This document shows positions 46,791-56,883 of a stretch of DNA of 64,000 nt, piece by piece. The notes beneath the pieces were generated by a model. That model searched no databases, was not told the DNA's origin, and was given only the letters and a program-made list of their open reading frames with translations. The DNA is from Adineta steineri (Eukaryota; Rotifera; Eurotatoria; Adinetida; Adinetidae). Numbering within the stretch: the stretch's first letter is position 1; the number at the start of each line of letters is the position of its first letter. The translations under genes and the position numbers were made by a program. Location: NCBI GenBank assembly GCA_905250115.1, contig CAJNOI010000227.1, positions 51,198 to 115,197 on the forward strand. The letters run 5' to 3'.

Positions 46791-49329
46791 TACATGTTGC
46801 TTGTACAGATGAAGAAAGTGAAATTACATGTAAAAGATACAGTCTGTGAATTCAATGAATATGAGACGATGTCCAAGTGTTAGTAGTATTGTTAACTTAT
46901 CATTGCTATAGAAGGATTTCCGAAATACAGTTATTGTCTCGCTACTATACGGAGAATCATCTATGATTGCCAAATCAACTCATCGAAACAGTACTGTGAT
47001 GTTAATTGAAACAAAACCATGGAAACATGCAAAGGTGTTTGTGAGTGTGAATGATCACCTACTATCCATCTTCGTCTACGCACTTCGATGGTTACGACAG
47101 ATTCTCACAGTTTGTTTTCTTAGTCTACATTTCTGAAGAATACTAATTATCTTCTTATTGAATTGATCTCTTTCCTTCTACCGCCAGTCTGCTTTCTTAT
47201 TTATGGCTGAAGGTGATGGTGGATTGTGGACTTGTATTTCTTATTCACCTACACTGATCATGTGTACACCCACATCCTCACTCAACACTACTTAACTCGG
47301 TGATATCAACAATAATATCGACTGCATTATGCCAGCAGCATATGCTGCCAACGGTATAAGATTTTTGAAATTATGATCATCAATAGATAGTATCCGGCTG
47401 TTACATTTTAATAAACCATCAGGATCTAATTACAGTGACTAATAGAGTTGTATTATCTTATTGTGAATGATCTTGTATATTTCAGAATACAACTGTAGAT
47501 ATTCATATCTCATTCTATTGATTTCACACTAACTTTTTTCGTCTACTAAACATATCTGTGCTTCTTTATTCTTTTATTAGTATAATGATATCTTCCAGTA
47601 GTCTATCCTTGAGCTAGGTCGAACAGCATGGCAAGGAAATGGCTAGATCTAAGAAATTTTTTACATTTGTTTTTCAATGATTTTCGATGGCTTTCACGAT
47701 GACGAGGACCTTCGACTTGGATCTACTTCGTTAAATCAAGTCTCGTAGATGAACGATTTTAAATGAATTCGACTGAAAAGATGGAGAACGAATCGCGAGA
47801 ACTATGTACTTCTTTGAACAGAGAAGAAGGTTTGCTCTTCACGACTAACTGAAGAACTATCTTTTACTTAGATGGAGTAGAGAGCAAAATGAAAAAAATA
47901 AGACTTAAGATACTCAATCTCAACACCAGAAGGATACTCAACTTCTACTATTGATATTGCCATGAAAATTCTCTCATTTCAGTTTTATATGCATAAGAAA
48001 AGCTTTGAATAGGAAGTAACTGTCTCTTAATAATGAGCATTCCTTCTGTGTAAAACATATACATGTTGACGATTACGATAGATCAAACAAGATACTAGAA
48101 CTCTTTGTAGAAATTCGGTGTTTTCAAAACATTTATTGGAAAAAATCGAATGTCAGATCATTTCCTAGTCAATCGTTTTGATTAGGAGACTGCAAAAAAG
48201 TAGTATAAATATTCTAACGTATTTATTTAAGGGTGTGGGTGTCCAGTTCTTATCCACACCCACCCACACCCTCTTAGATCTTTTCTTAGTTGTCAAAAAA
48301 AGTCAGACGAAATCATTCATTATTAACATATTTATTTCTATAGTGAATTCATTTCCACATCTCAAATCAACTAGTTGACTAGATTTCATTACTTTACAGT
48401 TTCCTTCCATAAATTATATTTTCTCAATGAAATCTAAAACTAGGTAAATGTATCAGAGTGAGAGATTCGCAAAGCATCGACTAGATTGAGTTTAAGAGTG
48501 ATAACGAAGGTTTTTCTTTAGACATCATCCAAATTAACGAATAGATGATCTATTTATTTTCTGTTCTGTCAATGATCGACTTCCATCAGTTGTTTTTTTT
48601 TCGAAAGAAATGAAACTCTCAAGTAACTCTTCTATAGCATTTCTTACGTTATTGGTTTTATGTTTCCTTCTCGAGACAAAATCCATGAGCCTGTTTGAAT
48701 CTCTGATTACAGTACATAATATTAAAATAAAGTAGAAAGGTTTTCATTGATACTGTCCATTATTACTCACACTTGCCAAGACGTTGTTGTACACATTTAT
48801 AATTAAATTGATCAAAGGTAGCTGTACGATAATTAGCATTCTCTCATGTTTGCTATGAACACAATCATAAGAGGTGAACAACGTGGATCAATGCACTGAT
48901 ACCGAACATTAGTCATTATAGATAGTTTTCATGCAGGCATATTTTGTGCCATCAATAGTACAGTTATAGTCAATAGGAAGAACTATGGTATGTATCATGT
49001 TGAACATATGTTAAGCCATAAAGTATTGAATATTGTTTCCAAATGAGAGAGAGAGATCAGTTCTGGTATAGGAAAAAGAAAACTTGATGTTAAGCATTTT
49101 CTTTGTCTCACTCCACTGACTGATGATTTTCTAAGAAACACATGAAATCATATGAAATACAAATATTTCATCAATTTTCGTCTACTCTGAGTATTGTCGA
49201 TACTTAACTGATGTATGACGTCTGAAGTAAATCCTTCTTCTGTCGTAAAGAGATACAATTCTAATAGAAAACATACAAAGAATTCAATTTATACTAGTAA
49301 GAGAAGATAGGAGTGGAGTGTGTATTCTG
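46791..49329. other. Intergenic between duplicated copies, no gene seen
   Basis: About 2.5 kb with no recognised reading frame. Contains the inverted telomere-like tract at 48231-48271. Confidence 0.45.
48231..48271. repeat. Head-to-head telomere-like repeat
   Basis: GGGTGTGGGTGT is followed after ten bases by CCACACCCACCCACACCC. The G-rich unit matches the TGTGGG-type repeat I associate with bdelloid telomeres. G-strand then C-strand on one DNA strand is the orientation of a telomere-telomere fusion, and also simply a hairpin. Confidence 0.5.
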
Positions 49330-50249
49330 TGTTATATTGTGGGTAATTAGTTTGCAGACATATTTTATATAGATTGATCAGATATTCATATAGTCATGAT
49401 ATAGTATTGTCATATATAAAAATATCGCCTAGAAAAGAAAGAGAAATACTAAAGATTCTATCATCTGAAACGCAAAAAGAAGAGAAGTTTTCCAAGTAGA
49501 TAGTGTGAGAAATAGAAAATGATGTATATTGCAAGAATTAATAATGTTCTTTTTGAATGATACATAATAAATGATTGAACAACGGCTCTTTCTCTAACAA
49601 AAAAGTGACCAGAAACTATCAATTACTCACTAATAGATTGTTTTTTGATGTTTCTCGGGATAATACTGAGAACTTGTTCTTTAGGCTATCTTAATTTTAA
49701 GACAAGTTTGTGTACCTAAGAAAGTAGCAACAATACATATTCTTGACTTATAACTCAATACAATGACAAATAAGATTTCTTTGATTGTGTTTATTCTTTG
49801 TTTTCTGGATAATCATAGTAATTGAATGAGTTGACTTTTGTTTCCACATGGTGCTTTCTTCATCCAGATCTACTCCCAAGAGAGTTGTTTTTGTATTTAT
49901 ATATTACATATGGTCCTTAATACTGCTGTCCTCTTCAGTTTTATTCAGCATCGACGGAATCGGATCACGTTAGTAATGCACTAGAATGTCTGAACCTATG
50001 TTTCTGATAGAAAAATATTTAGCTGGTTTTTCCATTACCACCCACCCAACCGTCAGAAAAAGTCTATCAGATGACGTTTGCCCTTTCACAGTTTTGGTCA
50101 CACAGTTAATGCACACACAAATTTCTACGTTTTCCACACTTTCCAACTAATCAAAGGAGGGACATTCATAATTACCTTAGATTCACATGGAGGCCATAAT
50201 CAGTTGTTTTTGTCGACTGTAAGCACTTTCCTTCATTTATCTGTGCCCC

Positions 50250-50257
50250 TATATATA
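50250..50257 (+). promoter_or_regulatory. TATA box of Cys-rich gene 2
   Basis: TATATATA, 91 bases before ATG 50341, mirroring gene 1. Confidence 0.6.
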
Positions 50258-50340
50258 TGCACATACTTGTTCTCATCATTTCATCAACTATTTCTCATCG
50301 TACTCCACTCTACTTCCACATTTACAGTACTACTGTCAAT

Positions 50341-50496
50341 ATGCCAGTTGTTGTTCGTTCAACCTGTGGTTCATGCTGTGGTCCACGATGTGTAGTACGT
50401 ACTACTACTGTATGCTGTAGACCTGCACCAGTCAAAGTGATCAAGAAGACAACTGTCACCGTCCGCAAATCACGTGCTAAAGTGTATTGCTGCTAA
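50341..50496 (+). CDS. Small Cys-rich protein 2 (51 aa)
   Basis: ATG 50341 to TAA 50496. Same start MPVVVRSTCGSCC as gene 1 but lacking two DPCC repeat units (24 nt), then GPRCVVRTTTVCCRPAPVKV, and ends RAKVYCC. Substitutions from gene 1 are few and mostly conservative (Asn to Lys, Cys to Arg), and the frame is intact, so selection on the protein is likely. The difference in repeat number suggests slippage at the DPCC unit. Confidence 0.75.
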   Translation: MPVVVRSTCGSCCGPRCVVRTTTVCCRPAPVKVIKKTTVTVRKSRAKVYCC

Positions 50497-50549
50497 TATG
50501 AAGATATTTTTTTTCTTTTTCTATGATTTGATTGAATATCATCTGATAA

Positions 50550-50569
50550 AATAAACCCGGGCAAAAAAT
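50550..50569 (+). terminator. Poly(A) region of Cys-rich gene 2
   Basis: AATAAACCCGGGCAAAAA, matching the copy 1 element. Confidence 0.6.
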
Positions 50570-50570
50570 A

Positions 50571-51851
50571 TCTATATGTTCTCAGTATAAGCGAAAAAAA
50601 AGAAGTATTATATGAAACAAACTGGCATATCGCTTATTCGCTCTCCATATAATATACTGTGTAACATCTGCAGTTGGCAACAAGACAATTCATCGAAACA
50701 GCCAATTCTGAGGTATGGATGAGGGTAATACTCTCCTCTTCAAACACACTCACACCCACACCCACACTCATTCTCTATCCTCAATTTGATTTTAGTATCA
50801 TTAATATTTGATCAAGAAAATGAGTGAAGCATCTATTGCCGTCGTCGTATGAATGTGAATGAGATAGTTTGCATGCCATTGATCTGTTTCTTGTATTGAC
50901 GTCGCCATTTGTTGATATGAACATACGATAGAATATGAGAACATCTCGTGATATTCTATTCTGTTCTATTACTTATTATATTCAAGCTTCTAGTTTTCAT
51001 TGGCGAAAGATTATGAACACAAAGATAATTTTTGTTGTTATTATGCTCTTTGAATATCACATGGTTATCTGAAATAAATCTACATGCAGAAAACGAAGAT
51101 AAATAGAAGACTTTTCTTCATGTGATTTTCTACAAAAAAGCAGTGTAAGAATATGTTTTCTTTTCACAGGAAACTTGACATTTCCTGAGAAAATCCTGAG
51201 TTGTAATGTTGACTGAAACAGTCTGCTGCTCAATCTCACTTCTATGATATATTTTGTAACAAATGTTTGAACATATATTTCATACTGATGTTATTTTAGC
51301 AAGAAATTAGGTTCTGATCTTCATCAAAGAGTTTTTCTCGACACTCTCTCTCCCTCATCAGTCACCGACGAAGTTCACGGACAATCAAAAATCAAGGGAT
51401 GTATTAGAGTCTCAAACAAAGATCAGTCGAGATATTGTCACTTATACTTTGAATATCCAACGAACAGATAAATAAAATTTGCTGAAGAGATGTAGAAAAA
51501 ACACACGTCCATATGCTAAATAGTTTTTCTCCGTAGAAGAGAAATATTTTACACAGACATTTCAAAATGATCGTAGTCCGACTCGTAATCGATAATAAAA
51601 TTTGTGAGAGGTCCGATGAAGTGTAATTTACGAAAGAATATCGTATAATTTTCTAGTCTCCGACAATATATAAAAGAGATTACGAGTTTCTTTTTCGATC
51701 GATTTTCATATATAAACTTATACTAAAGTATTGATGAGATAAATACTGAATGAAAAAATATGTTTTCTTTGAATAATAATACTTCTCTTCATTTTTGTCA
51801 ATTTTCTCATTTCTAGATTAGAAAATATTAAATCTGTCAAACTGATTAGTG
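50571..51851. other. Intergenic, no gene seen
   Basis: Contains a C-rich tract CACTCACACCCACACCCACA near 50746-50769, another telomere-like word. No coding signal. Confidence 0.45.
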
Positions 51852-54091
51852 ATGAATGACAATAGGATCGGAATTGCTCAGGTAATCTTTGAAGAAGTCT
51901 CAGTAGGAAAGTAATGATGATTTTATTTATTTATTTTAGCCTGAACCGGTTGATTCGACATTATCCCAAACACCAAATAGATTGTATGTAGATATTGTGT
52001 AGAATAATCAGCAGTAAAAAGAATTTCTGTACTTCTAGATGTGAACATGTTCGAAAAAGAAAATTTTTAATGTGGATAATACTTGTTGTCGTTATTCTTA
52101 TTCTGATGGTTATTATCATTCCAACAGTGATTGTGAGTAAGAAAAACAATGATGCTTTAATGACATTAGCACAGACAACTGCAACAGAACAAACAACAAT
52201 AGAAGTGGTAGCAACGGAGTCTCCTACAACATTAAAATTGATATCAACGCGATCTTCTACAACAGTTAAAGGTATAGTTTTGTTTAAGAAAAATGATATA
52301 AACAGAGTATAGTTCGTTATTTATAATACGCTAACAATATGAGTGTAATGTATCTAGTAACTATTGCTGTCTTCCTTTCCCTAAAACACCAATCGAGATC
52401 GCCACGACTATTTCTATTTTCTCTGACGAAGAAAATCTTTAAATTACATTCTATTATCTTCTCTTGAATATCTAAATATGCACTCATTAACTTGCGTAAT
52501 CTAAGTTTAGCTGCCGAGATTGAAAATAGAGTATGAGAGAATAGTCTGAGATCTTCGAGGTGTCACTTCTATTCATATTTTCCGTCGAAGAGTCGTCTTA
52601 CTTCCATCAAATCATTGTCATAAGATTATAGTTTGATCAATGACTCGAGAAAAACAAAAAGCACATCAGATTAATACATTAATATACGGCATTTTTTTTT
52701 ATCATTTCAGGATGTAACTAAACTTAGTGAAAAATAAGACACCGCTTTTGCTTCAAAGTTTGAACATCAAGCGAGCTAAAAGATAGCAAACTCTTGGTGT
52801 CAGATGAACAAAAAGAAATGTTATAGGCTGACAGTGAAGATGGAAGTTTTTTTTTCTTCTTCGACAGGTCATATCATATGTAGTACTGAAGAACAAAAGA
52901 CTATGTGTATACGTAACAAAGACTATCAGGCTATGGACTGATATTTGGGATGCATGCAGAAAACATTTTTGTGATTTGACATGCAAATGTAAATGAGAGT
53001 TGTGAGTATAGTTCATGTTTGTGCATAATTATACTACTGAAAACTGGAAGTAAGCGTGTAGATAAGAAAATCAGGGCACTATCGAGTGGAAATATATATT
53101 AGTGACACTGATTTTCGATGCAAATCTGATAAATGATGTTTGATTGTCATATAAAAGGACAAATTTTCGTTTCACTGTAGATAAACATATCCGGAAATGG
53201 AATCAAAATGGATTAACGATTGCTGGAGGAAATGGCTGCGGAGATGGTTCACATCAACTTTGGTACTCGGAGGGTATCTATGTTGATGATGATAATCAAA
53301 GTGTTTATGTTGCAGATACGTCGAATCATCGAATCATACAATGGAAATATGGTGCAAAAACTGGTGAAGTTGTTGCTGGTGGAAATGAAATGGGCGATGA
53401 AATGAATCAATTGTCTGGTCCCATCGATGTGGTCGTTGACAAAAAGGATAATTCTCTTATTATTTGTGAGCACTCAAATTGGCGTGTCGTACGATGGTCT
53501 CGCGAACGTCAAATCATCGAACAAATCCTTATGTCGTCGATAACATGTCTAGGTCTAGCAATGGATAGTAATGGAGATCTCTATGTCACTGACCATTCCA
53601 GTGTTCGAGTTAGACGATGGAATGATGGGGAGACAGAAGATGGAACTATTATAGCTGGTGATTATGAACCTGGATATCACGCTAATCAACTGAGTTCGCC
53701 TTGTTATATCTTTATCGATCAAGAACATTCATTGTATGTGACCGACACGTTTAATAATCGTGTAATGAAATGGATGAAAGATGCAACAGAAGGAATTGTT
53801 GTTGCTGGTGGACAAGGCAAAGGAACGGCTTTATCACAATTGAATAGTCCTCGAGGAGTGATTGTCGATGAGTTCGATAATGTTTATGTGGTTGACGTGT
53901 TCAATTATCGAATAGTACGTTGGTCGAAAGGTGCAAGCGAAGGTAGTATTGTAGTTGGTGGGAATGGATTTGGAAATCAGCCAGATCAGGTCGGTCGTGC
54001 TCAGGATGTATCTTTTGATCGCCAGGGTAATCTTTACCTGGTTGATTCTGATAATTGTCGAGTATTAAGATTCGATGTTGATTATGACTGA
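51852..54091 (+). CDS. Single-pass membrane protein with six NHL repeats (405 aa)
   Basis: Four exons: 51852-51881, 51940-51983, 52039-52271 and 53181-54091; all introns are GT-AG and phase-compatible. The short cytosolic N-terminus MNDNRIGIAQ plus a linker leads to CEHVRKRKFL and a TM (WIILVVVILILMVIIIPTVI, ~residues 34-56), then a Thr-rich stalk. The last exon encodes a propeller with repeats ending VYVADTSNHRIIQW, LIICEHSNWRVVRW, LYVTDHSSVRVRRW, LYVTDTFNNRVMKW, VYVVDVFNYRIVRW and LYLVDSDNCRVLRF; linkers are of the AGGNGxGxxxxQL type. Six repeats fit a six-bladed NHL propeller facing outward (type II topology). Such proteins are abundant in bdelloids as I recall; ligand unknown. Not recognisably in an operon or cluster. 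Confidence 0.85.
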
Positions 54092-54264
54092 AAGTGGATA
54101 TTTATTTGTGAAGTGAATGTGAATGATTGTTTATGTAGCTCGAAAAAAGATTCGCTCTGCAATTTTATGAAATAATAAAATGAAGAAATACTGAATGACT
54201 TCATATTCGAACTTGTTTGAGTTATTGAATAATACATTAGATGTATTTGACATATTATACCATA

Positions 54265-54284
54265 GGGGTGTGGGTGCGGGTGTG
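54265..54284. repeat. Short telomere-type G-rich repeat
   Basis: GGGGTGTGGGTGCGGGTGTG on the + strand, i.e. C-rich on the retroelement's sense strand at its 3' end. That is the orientation expected if the element RNA pairs with a G-rich chromosome overhang. Confidence 0.6.
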
Positions 54285-54310
54285 TTAATATAAATAATGA
54301 GATTCAAAGC

Positions 54311-54362
54311 ATCATACGACGCGTTTCGATCAGGGCTTAATCTGATCATCATCAGGTATGTT
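54311..54362 (-). ncRNA. Hammerhead ribozyme motif, PLE type
   Basis: Minus strand: CAUAC, CUGAUGA, stem II (GAUCAG...CUGAUC), GAAA, CGCG, UC, GUAUG. Stem I is five perfect pairs (CAUAC/GUAUG). Stem III is the self-complementary CGCG, parallel to CCGG in the other copy at 25548. All core positions are present; the predicted cleavage is after the C at minus-strand 54318. Confidence 0.8.
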
Positions 54363-54860
54363 CTGAATCTATAACGACGTTCAGTAATAATAAAATTATT
54401 TGTATCATAATTATAGTTGATTGAGAAAATGTAAATCAGGAATAATGTCGAGTAGTATAATTATCTGTAATGATTAGACTAAATATTAAACAAAATTAGG
54501 ATACACAGTAATTGTGAGTTTCAGAAAATGTTCGAGTTTTTAAAATGAGTTTTTAATTAGATGAAGTGTAGTTTGATTTGTTATTATGGTATAACTAGTA
54601 AATAATGAGAAGGAAATATTCTAATTTGAAGATGCAAGTGTAAGGGATAATTTCAAAATAAATAATAAGCATACCTATTGATGGTAATATGTGTGAACCA
54701 AGATTATTGTTGTGAGTTCTTGTTAGATCTGAACCGTCTCGTTGTTGTTGTGTCGGATGAAGAAGTGACAAGATTGTCTGCGAAGCAAGTGTTTATATAG
54801 ACGAGTGACCAGTCCCTAGATGTTTGATGTCTAGACATCTATGGGAAAATATTATTTATT

Positions 54861-55015
54861 AACTATAGACGTGGATATATCTGTGACCGATGGCTGACCT
54901 CTCTTACTTAACATTATTTAATAATGATAGACCTCGATATGTGTGTGACCGATGACTGACCTCTATTACGTAGTATTATTTTATAACGATAGACCTGGAT
55001 ATGTCTACGATATAT
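54861..55015. repeat. ~64-bp tandem repeat, about 2.5 copies
   Basis: Units share ATAGACxTxGATATxTxTG, then TGACCGATGxCTGACCTCT, then TATTATTTxATAA. Confidence 0.7.
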
Positions 55016-55368
55016 AAGGTCTTACTGATGACAAATAGTCGTACATTTACTCCATGTATATTTACCTTTTTCGTTTACCCATTCAATTGAATAATTAATT
55101 GATCTTATTGTATCATTTTTTAATCGACAGTATCGTGTAGTAAATATCTAAAATATGATCATAAATTAAAATAAAACTAGTAGTGGGGAAAAAATATTTA
55201 ATTAGACGTCCCATATTCTGATTTTGACATGAAATGTATCCTAGTTCTAGTTTATTGATATACACAAATGAAATACATGGAACAAATTAACTAACAAAAA
55301 AAAAAAGTTAATAAATTCAAATACATGTCTGGATTACTATAAACAAAACTACAAGTTTAGTTACAATA

Positions 55369-55863
55369 TCAATGATAATAATTATCAATTGCATCTTCAA
55401 ATTCAATGTCATCAAGTATTAAATTCTCTAAATCATCACAACAGTCTTCTGAATTCGATTATGTATCATCAGCTGCAGGATCGAAATAAGATTCTTCATC
55501 AGAATCATGATTGGTACTAAAATAATCACGTATATCAGTATACAAGTCAACATTATTAAAACTTGAATTAAATCCATTTAAATTTGTAGCTAAACGTTCA
55601 CGAATATGAATATCGATATTTATCTGATTAATACGATCATGTAGCATTGTAATAAAACCACTTTCGATTGTATGACGACGATTCAAAATGTACATTCTAT
55701 GTTCATATGTTAGATCTTGATCAAAAAACAATTCATTTTGTACAGTATTCAAAATTTCAATACATTCGGCTTGAAGATTTGAACTAATATTATTATTAAT
55801 ATTATTATTATTAATATAACATGAGGGAATGGAATTATTTGGTAATGATTTGATTTCAGACAT
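55369..55863 (-). pseudogene. Acidic accessory ORF with an internal stop
   Basis: ATG 55863 begins MSEIKSLPNNSIPSCY, then an Asn-rich patch, a helical part (LFFDQDLTYEHRMYILNRRH), and ESYFDPAADDT before TAA at 55459. The same frame stays open past the TAA for another 29 codons (SNSEDCCDDLENLILDDIEF) to TGA at 55369-55371, keeping the acidic character. So the TAA is probably a nonsense mutation, or a read-through site. No domain recognised; position between the RT and the hammerhead suggests a retroelement accessory protein. Confidence 0.5.
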
Positions 55864-55928
55864 GATGAAAATGAATTTGTTTTATCAGTAAACGAAGATA
55901 AATGAAAATTAATTATAATAATTCTTTT

Positions 55929-56250
55929 CTTTTCTTTTTCATTCTGTTTATAACGGTTTTCTGTCTGGCTAAATTCAAATTGATACAGACTAACGTTTTT
56001 TTTTCTTTTCTATTCTATCTATAACGGTTTCCTATCGAGCGAAATTCAAATGCATCCAGGCTAACGGTTTTTTCTTTTCTATTCTGTCTATAACGGTTTT
56101 CTGTCTAGCGAAATTCAAATTCATTCAGGCTAACGGTTTTTCTTTTGCGTTCTGTCTATAACGATTTTCTGTCTGGCTAACGTATTACATCGATCTAGGG
56201 TATTTTTTTTTTCGTTTCTATTCTGATGGTAACGGTTTTCTGTCTATTGC
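55929..56250. repeat. ~72-bp tandem repeat, four to five copies
   Basis: Unit: ATTCTGTCTATAACGGTTTT, CTGTCTxGCxAAATTCAAAT, then CAGGCTAACGGTTTTTTCTT. Copy 4 is shortened and the last copy is the most diverged. Confidence 0.85.
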
Positions 56251-56883
56251 ATTTTAAATTCATTTATTATAATCTTCGAGGATCGATATATTTTGATAAG
56301 ATAATTTCTATATCTACTTACAACGGGTTTCGATCCTTGTTTAAGGAACTCACCAGATATATTTTGTGTCTCTAACGATTCAAAATCACTCGATTAATTT
56401 ATAATATGATGCTGATCAGTTGGTTGTATATTAAAAGGTCAAAAATAATAAAGAAAGTAGTGAACGTAGATTGGTCGATATATGTGTGCGAAATCTATGA
56501 TATTTTTGTAGAAAATCAGCAGATAAAATACAAATCGACTTACAGAATGATAGCATGTAAATCATTTTTGACAAAGTAAATAGAAGCTAGGGACGATGAT
56601 ATTCTAATTGGTTTGTATGATAGCTGTTGCATTTGTTTCTTTTTATAATATAGGTTAGGTTGCAATTTATTGTGTGTTGTAAATAAAAATATGTTAATCT
56701 GAAATAAAGAGGAATATTATTCATTGAAATGTTCAAATGAATATATTTTTTACTAAAGACTTATCCAGTGAAAATGAGAAACTAGAAGTGAATTTTTTTT
56801 ACATTGAGTTAGTGTTAAACTTCAAGGTGATATTGAAAAAAAGTTCATATTTATGTTTATAAGATATTGTGATGTCTTATTGT

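Larger units (their letters stand above)
49330..50570. repeat. Segmental duplication, copy 2
   Basis: Direct repeat of 45650-46790 with ~3.7 kb spacing, carrying the second Cys-rich gene. Confidence 0.75.
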
